DNA of 42,861 bases from Spirochaetaceae bacterium (GCA_017453745.1 JAFTEH010000022.1:1-42861), one strand, 5' to 3'. Shown: positions 25,467-33,855, numbered from the stretch's first letter. Numbers and translations are program-made. The notes: generated by a model not told the origin, from the sequence alone.

Positions 25467-25543
25467 CGAGAATTAAAAATACTTTCTACAGATTTTTTAA
25501 TTCTCGGCCACATTGAAAATACTAAGGAATTGTTTTCAATGTG
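25467..25543 (-). repeat. Composite palindromic repeat family A, copy 4 (modules ii and i only)
   Basis: Module ii (25467-25506, CGAGAATTAAAAA...TTTTTAATTCTCG) is followed directly by module i (25509-25543, CACATTG...CAATGTG), in the order and stem variant of copy 3. The outer arms and module iii are missing. A degenerate family B core (TGTCATTGCGAG) precedes it at 25433. Confidence 0.8.
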
Positions 25544-25577
25544 CAAAGGCTGAAGCAATCTTTTCTGAATAAAGCTG

Positions 25578-25706
25578 TCACACGGACTAAAGTTGCTTAC
25601 GCCCGTGCCTTAACAGGCACTACACTTCACGGTCTACCGACAAAACCTTAGCCTAAAACCGCTCAGGCGTTAGCCTGAGCAGCGTTAGCGTTTAAAGTCC
25701 GTGTGA
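25578..25706. repeat. Family C: 129-base nested inverted-repeat element
   Basis: Terminal arms TCACACGGACT (25578-25588) and AGTCCGTGTGA (25696-25706) are exact inverted repeats. Inside are two perfect hairpins, GTGCCT-TAAC-AGGCAC (25605-25620) and GCTCAGGC-GTTA-GCCTGAGC (25661-25680). No coding frame of note is seen. A related arm, TCACGCGGATT, occurs once at 22859. Confidence 0.7.
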
Positions 25707-25714
25707 TAATCCTT

Positions 25715-25912
25715 ATTGTGCTGTAACCAACGAGATTGCTTCGGGTGCTATGACTTTCCCTGTCGTCAGACAGGAAAAGTCAAGTCCCTCGCAATGACGA
25801 CTTCACTTGGGATTGCTTCGTCCACTTCGTTTCCTCGCAATGACGCACTTACACCGTGAAGACCGTTAGGTCTGAACCAATCCGTTTGTTTCTTTCCACT
25901 CGCAATGACGAT
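25715..25912. repeat. Family B repeats downstream of the CoA-transferase gene
   Basis: Three CTCGCAATGACG cores (25788, 25833, 25899) with associated GATTGCTTCG arms, plus an imperfect hairpin GACTTTCCCTGTC / GACAGGAAAAGTC (25752-25781). They fill the gap up to the CoA-transferase stop. Confidence 0.75.
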
Positions 25913-25951
25913 GCGGAAAACTTACACATTTCTCGCAATGGTGCTGCGTGG

Positions 25952-27304
25952 TTAGCGCTTGTTAGACCTTCGCCAAATGTGAAGTTTTTCGGCTTCCGCT
26001 ATTAAGTTTTCTCTAAAGTCAGGATGAGCAACAGAGATAATCGCTTCAGCTCGTTGCCAAGACGAAAGACCTTTTAAGTTTACCTTGCCGTATTCAGTTA
26101 CAAAGTAATGCACACAAGGGCGTGGGTCTGTAATAATAGAACCTTCCGCTAAGGTTGGTCTAATGCGTGAAGAAAGAGTTCCGTCTTTTTGCGTAAATGT
26201 TGAAGAACAACAGATAAAACTTTTTCCGCCCTTTGATAAATACGCTCCAAGCACAAAGTCAAGTTGTCCACCTGAACCAGAAATATGTTTTGTACCAGAA
26301 CTTTCTGCATTTACTTGACCAAAAAGATCAATATCAACAGCATTGTTAATAGAAATAAAATTGTCAATTTGCGAAACTACTCTCACATCATTTGTATACG
26401 AAACAGGAGCCGCCATACAAACTGGATTATTATTTACATACTCGTACAGTTTTTTAGTACCTGCCGCAAAAGCAAAAACTTGTCGACCCTTGTCAATGGT
26501 CTTTGCATTTCCAGTAATCTTTCCTGCAAGAGCTATATCCACAAAAGCATCTACATACATTTCAGTATGCACACCTAAATCTTTAAGGTCAGAATCTACA
26601 ATCATGGAGCCGACAGCATTCGGCATACCGCCAATGCCTAATTGCAAACAAGCGCCATTTGGAATTTCTTCCATTATTAAGCGTGCAACTTTTTTGTCAA
26701 CTTCGCTAGCTTCTCCTGCACCACCCATTTCTAAAATCGGTGGGTTTTCACCTTCGACAATCATATCCACTTCAGAAATATGTATGTTATCATCAACACC
26801 ATTTACAGTGCGTGGCATATTTTTATTTACTTCTACGATGATAACATCCGCCACATCAAAAACTGCCCTAAAATGAGATGAACTTAACCCATAACAAAAG
26901 TTTCCGTTTTCATCCATAGGTGAAGTTACAATCGTTGCTACATTGATACGCTTGATATTTTCTCTGTACCAACGAGGAAGTTCCGAATAACGCAAAGCTC
27001 CATAAAACCCAAAACCGCGACTCCAAATTTTTCGCTCTATTCCTGACATGTGCCACGAGTTCCAAGTAATACGATCTTCTGCATGTTCAATATTAAAAAT
27101 TTCCAAGCCGCTCATCAATACACCACCATAAAAGTGAACATCTTTCAAGCTCGAATCTTCGTTAAACCTTTGAGCTAGTGCCTTGTCTAAAGCCACAGGT
27201 GTGTTAGGTCCCCAAGCAAAATCAACCCAATCACCAGACTTAATAACCTTGACTGCTTCATTGGCACTCGTTAATTTTTGTTTATATAGTGCATTAAAAT
27301 CCAT
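25952..27304 (-). CDS. Butyryl-CoA:acetate CoA-transferase (acetyl-CoA hydrolase/transferase family)
   Basis: Moves CoA from butyryl-CoA to acetate, releasing butyrate, the last step of butyrate fermentation. The 450-residue length fits the family. The conserved glutamate that forms the CoA thioester is expected in [11 protein letters not shown] (Glu248). [20 protein letters not shown] and [20 protein letters not shown] match the butyryl-CoA-specific branch as I remember it, better than 4-hydroxybutyrate CoA-transferase, which remains the main alternative. GGAGATACT precedes the ATG. It is separated from crt by 313 bases of repeats and bounded downstream by 500 bases of repeats, so it may be transcribed on its own. 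No buk-ptb pair is present, which fits use of this transferase. Confidence 0.88.
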   Translation of the reverse strand: MDFNALYKQKLTSANEAVKVIKSGDWVDFAWGPNTPVALDKALAQRFNEDSSLKDVHFYGGVLMSGLEIFNIEHAEDRITWNSWHMSGIERKIWSRGFGFYGALRYSELPRWYRENIKRINVATIVTSPMDENGNFCYGLSSSHFRAVFDVADVIIVEVNKNMPRTVNGVDDNIHISEVDMIVEGENPPILEMGGAGEASEVDKKVARLIMEEIPNGACLQLGIGGMPNAVGSMIVDSDLKDLGVHTEMYVDAFVDIALAGKITGNAKTIDKGRQVFAFAAGTKKLYEYVNNNPVCMAAPVSYTNDVRVVSQIDNFISINNAVDIDLFGQVNAESSGTKHISGSGGQLDFVLGAYLSKGGKSFICCSSTFTQKDGTLSSRIRPTLAEGSIITDPRPCVHYFVTEYGKVNLKGLSSWQRAEAIISVAHPDFRENLIAEAEKLHIWRRSNKR

Positions 27305-27349
27305 AGTATCTCCTCAAAAAACTCCCCCTAAAAATAAAAATCTTTCAGA

Positions 27350-27402
27350 AACCTCTAAAAACACATCGAGGTGCTTCGTTGCCCTGTCCCAGTTTTTAGA
27401 GG
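27350..27402 (-). repeat. Family D interspersed repeat, copy 2
   Basis: Inverse complement of the element at 8661-8714. The blocks CTCTAAAAACTG, GACAGG, AAGCACC, GATG and GTTTTTAGAGG appear in the same order with scattered substitutions. It lies 46 bases upstream of the CoA-transferase start. Confidence 0.7.
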
Positions 27403-27518
27403 CTCCTTTAACAATGCGATGTTTAGAGGGCACATTACAACTACATTATAGATATTAAGTTAAAAAAAACTAGGTTATTTGTAAGGGAAAAGTTTCCCCT
27501 ACGTCCCCTTTTATACTA

Positions 27519-27617
27519 AGGGAAAAGACACCCTTTTGACCGAGCAAAAGGGTTTCCTTTCCCTTAGAATCCCTTTCTTTCCTAAAACGCGGCTTAGGGG
27601 TATCCCCCTAAGAACCC
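27519..27617 (+). repeat. Composite palindromic repeat family A, copy 5 (core only)
   Basis: Nearly identical to 1-98, with the first 49 bases exact, in the same orientation; it ends at the last base before the crt stop codon. It carries the GGGAAAAG / CTTTCCCTT arms and the GCTTAGGGG / CCCCCTAAG hairpin but none of modules i-iii. A partial echo of the arm (AAGGGAAAAG) precedes it at 27483. Confidence 0.82.
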
Positions 27618-28397
27618 CTATTTGTTGGTAAACTTAATATCTTTTTCCTTATTGACAAATGCAGTCATCGCAAGTTTTTGGTCGTTTGTTGAAAAGCAAT
27701 CCGAAAAATATTTTTGCTCAACCCCAACTGCTTCTTCAATCGGTAAATGGAAACCCTCGTTTATCGCATTTTTTGCATACCGAATGGCTATGGGGGCGTT
27801 CTTTGCAATCTGCATTGCTATGGCTTTTGCTTCTTGCATAAGGTTTTCGGCTTCTACAACCTTGTTCACCAAACCTAAAGACAAGGCCTCATCTGCTTTA
27901 ACTTGACGACAAGTGTAGATAAGTTCTTTTGCGATACCTAAACCAACTAAGCGCGGAAGCCGCTGCGTCCCACCAAAACCAGGTGTAATACCGAGACCTG
28001 TTTCAGGTTGTGCAAAGCGTGCATGTGAAGCAGCAATACGAATATCGCAGGCCATCGCAAGTTCACAACCACCACCGAGTGCATATCCATTTACGGCTGC
28101 AATCACTGGTACTTGAAAATGCTCAATGCATAAAAAAAGTTTATTTGCAAAATCAGCATACGCATTGCTTGCTTGCTTATCCATATCTTTCATTTCTGCA
28201 ATATCGGCTCCTGCAACAAAACTTTTTTCGCCGGCACCAGTAAGTATCACGCACAGCACTTCTTTATTTTTTTCAAGCGCTGTAAAGGCTGCTTCTAAAT
28301 CAGTAAGCACTTCACGGCTCAGTGCGTTTAAAGCATTCGGCCGATTGATTGTAACAATAGCAATATTTTCTTGAGTTTCAGTAAGTACTGTATCCAT
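27618..28397 (-). CDS. crt: 3-hydroxybutyryl-CoA dehydratase (crotonase)
   Basis: Dehydrates 3-hydroxybutyryl-CoA to crotonyl-CoA in the butyrate pathway. Its 259 residues are normal for the enoyl-CoA hydratase family. The oxyanion-hole motif FVAGADIAEM and the two catalytic glutamates, in GGGCELAMACD (Glu112) and FAQPETGLGITPG (Glu132), are all present. GGAGG precedes the ATG. It starts eight bases after hbd, so the two are cotranscribed. A family A repeat abuts its stop codon and may act in 3' processing or termination. Confidence 0.94.
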   Translation of the reverse strand: MDTVLTETQENIAIVTINRPNALNALSREVLTDLEAAFTALEKNKEVLCVILTGAGEKSFVAGADIAEMKDMDKQASNAYADFANKLFLCIEHFQVPVIAAVNGYALGGGCELAMACDIRIAASHARFAQPETGLGITPGFGGTQRLPRLVGLGIAKELIYTCRQVKADEALSLGLVNKVVEAENLMQEAKAIAMQIAKNAPIAIRYAKNAINEGFHLPIEEAVGVEQKYFSDCFSTNDQKLAMTAFVNKEKDIKFTNK

Positions 28398-28405
28398 AAT
28401 GCCTC

Positions 28406-29245
28406 CTAGCTTGAATAGTCGTAAAAGCCCTTACCAGTTTTTTTACCTAAAAGGCCACCTCGAACCATTTTACGAATAAGCGTACAGCAACGATACTTAC
28501 TATCGCCTGTTTCTTTGTAAAGCACATCCATAATCGCTTGCACAATATCAAGTCCTACTAAGTCGCCGAGAGCAAGCGGTCCCATAGGATGATTTGCACC
28601 GAGTTTCATTGCAGTGTCAATATCTTCAACTGATGCGATGCCTTCTTGTAAAATAAAGGCGGCTTCGTTTATCATCGGAATGAGAATGCGGTTTACTACA
28701 AATCCAGGTCCTTCGGCAACTTCTACAGGAGTCTTGTCAAGTTTTTTTGAAAGCTCAATAATTTTCTCTTTTACATCAACTGGAGTGGTGAGTCCTGAAA
28801 TCACTTCAACTAGTTTCATCCTATCGGCTGGATTAAAAAAGTGCATACCAATTACCGAATGTTTAATACCCTTTGCAATTTCAGTAACCGACAGTGATGA
28901 AGTGTTTGTGCAAAAAATAGTTTCAGGCTTACATACATCGTCAAGTTGGGTAAACAATGTTTTTTTCGCTTCCATAGTTTCTAAGATTGCTTCAACTACG
29001 ACATCAGCATCCCCAAGGTCAGAGTACTCCCCTGCTTTTAAGTTTTGCTTTATTGAGTTTGCTTTATCAGCGGTTATTTTTTCTTTACTCACTAACTTAT
29101 CTAAGCCACTTGCAATTTTTGCAATTCCTGATTCAGCCCATTCAAGTTTTATATCACATACAACTACAGAGTACCCAGCACTTGCAAAAGCATGTGCGAT
29201 ACCCTGCCCCATAGTTCCTGCACCGACTACACCAATTTTTTTCAT
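28406..29245 (-). CDS. hbd: 3-hydroxybutyryl-CoA dehydrogenase
   Basis: Reduces acetoacetyl-CoA to 3-hydroxybutyryl-CoA with NAD(P)H. Its 279 residues match clostridial Hbd. The dinucleotide-binding motif is [14 protein letters not shown] at the N-terminus. The catalytic His is in [18 protein letters not shown] and the downstream Asn in [22 protein letters not shown] precedes the ATG. It follows a terminator hairpin by 26 bases, so hbd-crt probably form a unit separate from thiolase-bcd-fprA; the only candidate promoter is a weak one (TAGAAT -10) just before that hairpin. Confidence 0.95.
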   Translation of the reverse strand: MKKIGVVGAGTMGQGIAHAFASAGYSVVVCDIKLEWAESGIAKIASGLDKLVSKEKITADKANSIKQNLKAGEYSDLGDADVVVEAILETMEAKKTLFTQLDDVCKPETIFCTNTSSLSVTEIAKGIKHSVIGMHFFNPADRMKLVEVISGLTTPVDVKEKIIELSKKLDKTPVEVAEGPGFVVNRILIPMINEAAFILQEGIASVEDIDTAMKLGANHPMGPLALGDLVGLDIVQAIMDVLYKETGDSKYRCCTLIRKMVRGGLLGKKTGKGFYDYSS

Positions 29246-29271
29246 ATTTTTTTCCTCGATTGATTTTTTCT

Positions 29272-29304
29272 AAAAAGCCATCGTCACTGTTTTAACGATG
29301 GCTT
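29272..29304 (-). terminator. Intrinsic terminator after fprA
   Basis: On the minus strand AAGCCATCGT and ACGATGGCTT form a 10-bp stem with a 10-base loop, ending directly in TTTTT. It lies 50 bases after the fprA stop and splits the butyrate genes into two transcription units. Confidence 0.8.
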
Positions 29305-29354
29305 ATCACGTTTTTTATTCTATCCTTGTTTCGTCATAACGCTTAAATAGAATA

Positions 29355-30578
29355 TTAAATCTTTGTTTCTTTAATTGAATCAACGATTGCTTGTGCCATA
29401 TCGTCAAGTTCTTTTTCTTTATCACCTTTGAGACTCGATGCAAGAGTAACTCGCTCATTTAAGATAGTCATATTTTTCATCCTTTCTTCAATGAACTTTT
29501 GCATCAAATCACCAGACTTGACAGCCCAAGAACCATTTTCCATAATTGCAACTGTGCGGTTTTGCAGATGAAGCATCCGCATTTCTTCAAGGTAGTCAAG
29601 CATAACAGGATAGATTTCCAAGTTGTATGTAACCGATGCAAGCACAATATGAGAATACTTAAATGAATCTGCGATTAAGTACGAAACATGTGTATTTGAA
29701 ACATCGCATACTTTGATATTGGACATACCTTTTTCGCAAATCTTTGAAGCTAGGGCTTGTGCTGCAGATTCAGTATTGCCATACATTGAAGCATACACAA
29801 TGAGCACGCCTTTTTCTTCTGGTGTGTATGTTGACCACTTGTTGTACTTGTCAATAAAGTACATTAAATCTTTTCGCCAAACAAGACCGTGTAATGGGCA
29901 GATAATCTTAATCTTATCGAGCACCTTTGCAGCCTTGCCTAAAAGGAGCTGCACATGTGGACCATACTTTCCAACAATGTTTACTAAGTAGCGACGCGCT
30001 TCATCAATCCAGTCGCGGTCAAAGTTTACTTCGTCTGCAAAAAGTTTTCCGTCATTAGCAATAAACGAACCAAAGGCATCAGCAGAAAACAAAACGCCAT
30101 TTGTCAAATCCAAAGTAACCATTGGTTCTGGCCAATGTACCATGGGCGCTTCAACAAAAGTCACTGTGTGTTTTCCAAAAGAAAAAGTATCACCTTCTTT
30201 TACCGTATGGAGTTTTTGCTTGTCAACTGAAAAGCCAAACTGGCGAGCAAGCATAAAACCTTTTTCGGTTGAGATGAGCTGAACATCTGGCCAATAAAGA
30301 ATAATCTCTTCGATACAAGCAGCGTGATCTGGTTCTAAGTGGTTAATAACTAAGTATTCCAACTTTTTACCATTTAAAACATACTGAAGATTTTCAATCA
30401 TCTGTCTGCATGCTGACCAATCAACCGTATCAAACAAGGTAGGATGTTCGTCCATCAAAAGATAGCAGTTATAAGAAACACCCTGTGGAATTGGATGAAT
30501 ATTTTCAAAGAGGTGTAAGCGATGGTCATTAGCACCACACCAATATAAGTCATCAGTTATCTTTCGTACATTATACAT
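29355..30578 (-). CDS. FprA-type flavodiiron protein (O2/NO reductase)
   Basis: Cytoplasmic flavodiiron protein that reduces O2 to water (or NO to N2O) with electrons usually delivered by rubredoxin. Residues 1-250 are the metallo-beta-lactamase-like diiron domain with NHLEPDHAA (His80, Glu82, Asp84, His85), APMVHWPEP, FSADAFG and CPLHGLVW. Residues about 262-400 are the flavodoxin domain with the FMN loop YASMYGNTESAA. The 407-residue length is standard for class A, with no rubredoxin domain of its own. AGGAG precedes the ATG. It starts 22 bases after the acyl-CoA dehydrogenase fusion that ends in a rubredoxin domain, and shares its transcription unit, which closes with the terminator at 29272. 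Confidence 0.95.
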   Translation of the reverse strand: MYNVRKITDDLYWCGANDHRLHLFENIHPIPQGVSYNCYLLMDEHPTLFDTVDWSACRQMIENLQYVLNGKKLEYLVINHLEPDHAACIEEIILYWPDVQLISTEKGFMLARQFGFSVDKQKLHTVKEGDTFSFGKHTVTFVEAPMVHWPEPMVTLDLTNGVLFSADAFGSFIANDGKLFADEVNFDRDWIDEARRYLVNIVGKYGPHVQLLLGKAAKVLDKIKIICPLHGLVWRKDLMYFIDKYNKWSTYTPEEKGVLIVYASMYGNTESAAQALASKICEKGMSNIKVCDVSNTHVSYLIADSFKYSHIVLASVTYNLEIYPVMLDYLEEMRMLHLQNRTVAIMENGSWAVKSGDLMQKFIEERMKNMTILNERVTLASSLKGDKEKELDDMAQAIVDSIKETKI

Positions 30579-30600
30579 AAGTTTATCTCCTAAAAATAAA

Positions 30601-32532
30601 TTATAGCCCTCTAATAGCCATGTCTATAAAGTTGCTCTTTGGCTCAGCACATTCAGGACAGACCCATTCTTCTGGTAAGTCTTTGAATTGTGTTCCAGGT
30701 GCAATATCGGAATCTTCATCGCCAAATTCAGGAATGTACTCATACGCACAACCATTACAAACATACTTTGGTCCAATTGGTTCAGGCATTGGTGGGCGTG
30801 GGCGTTTCATCTTAACCATTGGTGGAGCTTCTTTCTTTTTGCCAGTACCTAAGGCTTCTGCCAACAATGGAAGAATCTCTTTTACATCCCCAATAATACC
30901 ATAATCGCAGTTTTTGAAAATTGGTGCGCTCGCATTTTTGTTAATAGCAACAATAGTTGATGCATCCTTAATACCTTTTAAGTGCTGTTTTGCGCCAGAG
31001 ATACCACAAGCAATATACAGGTTGCCTGTAAACTTTTGCCCTGACATACCGACATACCTGTCAAGTGAAACATACTTTAGTGTCTCTGCTACTGGGCGCG
31101 AACTACCAACAGCAGCACCTGCAGCTTGAGCTAGGTTTTCGATAAGCTTCCAATTAGACTTATCACCAATACCCTTACCGCCTGAAACAACTCGTTCAGC
31201 CATAGCAATCGGAGTATCAGCAGCAATGCCGACAGTAAAGTCATAACCGTCTTTTTTAAGTGCTTCTACCAAGTCTGCAACCTTAGATTTTGCATCACCT
31301 TCGGTGAAAATCTTATTCTTTCTGATGCCTGTGACAGGTGCAGGTTTTTTCATAACACTCCTACCACCACTTGCGCTTGATGACTTACCTATTTTACCAA
31401 GCAAGGCCGCTGCAATAACCACACGCTGAATTTCGTTTGTACCTTCGTATATGGTTGTAATTTTTGCATCGCGATACATTCGTTCTACATCCATACCTTT
31501 CAAGAAACCAGTACCACCAAAAATTTGCAATGCGTCATTTACAACTTCTAATGCGGCGTCGGAAGCATACATTTTTGCCATTGCACTTTCCATACCATAG
31601 GGCTCGTGGTTTTCTTTTAACTCGGCAGCAGAATACACTAAATACCGTGCAGCGCGAATTTTTGTTGCCATATCTGCAAGCTTAAATGAAATACCCTGAT
31701 GCACCCCAATCGGTTTTCCAAACTGTTCGCGTTCTTTTGCGTATTCTAAAGCAGCTTCGTAAGCACCTTGTGCGATACCCAATGCTTGAGCCGCAATACC
31801 AATGCGTCCGCCGTCAAGGGTTGACATAGCAATCTTGAAACCCTGCCCTTCCTTACCAAGTAGGTTTTCTTTTGGTACTTCTACATTGTTAAAAATGAGT
31901 TCAGCAGTGGACGATGAGCGAATACCGAGTTTATCGTAATGCTCACCAAACTCAAAACCTTTCCAGCCCTTTTCTACGATAAATGCTGAAATACCTTTTG
32001 TACCGATGTCTGGTGTGGTTACCGCAAATACCACATAGATGTCGGCTACAGGAGCATTAGTGATAAAAATTTTGCCACCATTCAAGATATACTTATCGCC
32101 TTTGAGTACAGCGGTAGTTTCCGTTCCACCTGCGTCACTCCCTGCGTTGGGTTCTGTAAGACCGAAAGCCCCGATTTTTTCACCCTTAGCTAATGGCACT
32201 AAGTACTTTTTCTTTTGTGCATCCGTACCAAATGCGGCAATAGGGTAAGAGCCTAACGAAACATGAGCGGAAAGTATAACACCTGTTCCACCGTCAACCC
32301 TTGACAGTTCTTCAACTGCAATGGCATAACTTAACACATCTTTTCCTGCTCCACCGAATTCAGTTGGATACGGTAGACCCATCATTCCCATTTTAGCAAA
32401 TTCTTTTATCTGCTCGTGTGGAAATGCGCTTTCCTGATCTAGTTGGAAAGCATAGGGCTTAACTTTGGCTTCCGCAAAATCTCTAACTTGTTTGCGGAGA
32501 TCCTCATGCTGTTTTGTTGTATGAAATAGCAT
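30601..32532 (-). CDS. Acyl-CoA dehydrogenase / ETF-alpha FAD domain / rubredoxin fusion protein
   Basis: A three-part 643-residue protein. Residues 1 to about 382 are a complete short-chain (butyryl-CoA) dehydrogenase: FGLTEPNAGSDAGG, RIGIAAQALGIAQGAYEAA and the catalytic Glu in YEGTNEIQR. After a linker, about 440-562 match the FAD-binding C-terminal domain of ETF-alpha (GSSRPVAETLKYVS, YIACGISGAKQHLKGIKDAS, IVAINKNASAPIFKNCDYGI). A Pro/Lys-rich linker leads to a rubredoxin (about 585-643) with CNGC and CPEC. The ETF-alpha N-terminal domain and ETF-beta are absent and no etfBA genes are in the window. It should reduce crotonyl-CoA or oxidise butyryl-CoA with electrons passing through the FAD and rubredoxin. 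GGAGG sets the start. It sits between thiolase and the flavodiiron gene. Confidence 0.93.
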   Translation of the reverse strand: MLFHTTKQHEDLRKQVRDFAEAKVKPYAFQLDQESAFPHEQIKEFAKMGMMGLPYPTEFGGAGKDVLSYAIAVEELSRVDGGTGVILSAHVSLGSYPIAAFGTDAQKKKYLVPLAKGEKIGAFGLTEPNAGSDAGGTETTAVLKGDKYILNGGKIFITNAPVADIYVVFAVTTPDIGTKGISAFIVEKGWKGFEFGEHYDKLGIRSSSTAELIFNNVEVPKENLLGKEGQGFKIAMSTLDGGRIGIAAQALGIAQGAYEAALEYAKEREQFGKPIGVHQGISFKLADMATKIRAARYLVYSAAELKENHEPYGMESAMAKMYASDAALEVVNDALQIFGGTGFLKGMDVERMYRDAKITTIYEGTNEIQRVVIAAALLGKIGKSSSASGGRSVMKKPAPVTGIRKNKIFTEGDAKSKVADLVEALKKDGYDFTVGIAADTPIAMAERVVSGGKGIGDKSNWKLIENLAQAAGAAVGSSRPVAETLKYVSLDRYVGMSGQKFTGNLYIACGISGAKQHLKGIKDASTIVAINKNASAPIFKNCDYGIIGDVKEILPLLAEALGTGKKKEAPPMVKMKRPRPPMPEPIGPKYVCNGCAYEYIPEFGDEDSDIAPGTQFKDLPEEWVCPECAEPKSNFIDMAIRGL

Positions 32533-32575
32533 GTCTGTTCCTCCTCGTTAATGAGTTTTTAGTTTTCAATAGAAT

Positions 32576-33781
32576 TTATCTTTTTAAAATAACCGCAGTA
32601 CCTTGTCCACCACCAATACATAAAGATGCAAGACCTAAGTGCTTATCTGATTTTATCATTTCGTGGATGAGGGTTACCATAATTCTGTTGCCAGACGCAC
32701 CTACTGGGTGTCCTAAGGCAATAGCACCACCGTTTACATTTGTCTTTTTTAGGAAGGCTTCACGGTCAATACCATGTTCTTGGACAAGTTCATGGACAAC
32801 ACCTAAAGATTGCGCCGCAAATGCTTCATTCAATTCAACAAGTTCAATATCAGAAAGCTTTACATGAGCATGTTTGAGAGCATTACGGATAGCAGGTACC
32901 GGTCCTAGTCCCATAACAGATGGGTCAACACCACCTTGTCCAATACCAACGATTTCGCACAATGGCTTTAAGTTAAACTTTTTGAGCGCATCTTCGCTTA
33001 CAACCATCACAAAAGAAGCCCCGTCATTGATACCCGAAGCATTACCAGCAGTCACTGTACCACCATCAGGTTTGAATGCAGGCTTTAACTTTGCCAATTT
33101 TTCTGCATTTGTCGTTCTATTTGGATGTTCGTCCGTATCAAATACCGTATCACCTTTTTTAGAACGCACGGTGATAGGCACGATTTCGTCCTTAAAGCGC
33201 CCTGCATCTACCGCTTTGATTGCTTTTTCTTGTGACATTAATGCAAAGTTATCTTGCATTTCGCGTGTAATATTATACTTGGTGGCAATATTTTCAGCAG
33301 TAATCCCCATGTGATAATTTAAACGGGCATCTGTTAATGCATCGTAAATCATGTGGTCAATAGCCTTCCAATCGCCCATTTTATTACCTGTTCTCGTTGT
33401 ATACGGAATGAGATACGGTGCTTGGGACATACTTTCAGCACCACCTGCTATCACTATGTCATTAAAACCAGATTGAATTGACATATACGCTTCCATAACA
33501 GAACGCATACCAGAGCCACACACCATATTTATAGAATGCGCACATACTTCGTCTGGAATACCTGCTTCAAGTGCAATGGTTCGCCCAATATTTTGTCCAA
33601 TACCGGCACTCAACACATTTCCACATATCAATTCGCTTACATCAGTAGGTTTTATTCCCGTTTCGGCTAATAGCGCTTTTACAACTTCAGCCCCATATTC
33701 ACGCACACTTACTGTAGATAAGCCACCCAAAAAACTTCCTATGGCTGTTCGTTTCGCAGCCACAACATAAACCTTACCCAA
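32576..33781 (-). CDS. thlA: Acetyl-CoA acetyltransferase (thiolase)
   Basis: Condenses two acetyl-CoA to acetoacetyl-CoA, the entry step to butyrate. The 401-residue protein has the acylated cysteine in NMVCGSGMRS (Cys88), NEAFAAQSLGV, the catalytic His in GGAIALGHPVGASG and the second cysteine in SLCIGGGQGTA. The start codon is TTG: AGGAGG stands five bases before it and no in-frame ATG fits better. It is first in the unit thiolase > dehydrogenase fusion > flavodiiron protein and is preceded by a TTGACA promoter with a 19-base palindrome in the leader. The symbol follows the clostridial gene; atoB is equivalent. Confidence 0.95.
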   Translation of the reverse strand: MGKVYVVAAKRTAIGSFLGGLSTVSVREYGAEVVKALLAETGIKPTDVSELICGNVLSAGIGQNIGRTIALEAGIPDEVCAHSINMVCGSGMRSVMEAYMSIQSGFNDIVIAGGAESMSQAPYLIPYTTRTGNKMGDWKAIDHMIYDALTDARLNYHMGITAENIATKYNITREMQDNFALMSQEKAIKAVDAGRFKDEIVPITVRSKKGDTVFDTDEHPNRTTNAEKLAKLKPAFKPDGGTVTAGNASGINDGASFVMVVSEDALKKFNLKPLCEIVGIGQGGVDPSVMGLGPVPAIRNALKHAHVKLSDIELVELNEAFAAQSLGVVHELVQEHGIDREAFLKKTNVNGGAIALGHPVGASGNRIMVTLIHEMIKSDKHLGLASLCIGGGQGTAVILKR

Positions 33782-33826
33782 AGTTTCCTCCTAAGTGTAA
33801 TAATATAGCAATGGTTACTATTACAT

Positions 33827-33845
33827 ATTTGTAATCATTACAAAT
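33827..33845. promoter_or_regulatory. Perfect 9-1-9 palindrome, Fur/PerR/Zur-like operator
   Basis: ATTTGTAAT-C-ATTACAAAT is an exact palindrome centred at 33836. Its 7-1-7 core TTGTAATNATTACAA differs by one symmetric base from the PerR box (TTATAATNATTATAA) and by one from the Bacillus Zur box (TCGTAATNATTACGA). It would lie at about +4 to +22 of the thiolase transcript, a typical repressor position. Further GTAATA / TATTAC arms flank 33797-33824. Confidence 0.6.
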
Positions 33846-33855
33846 TCTGTTTAAA

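Noticed and set aside
28614-29273. 219-codon plus-strand frame opposite hbd
   Set aside because: hbd is unambiguous; the antisense frame is serine/threonine-rich noise without motifs.
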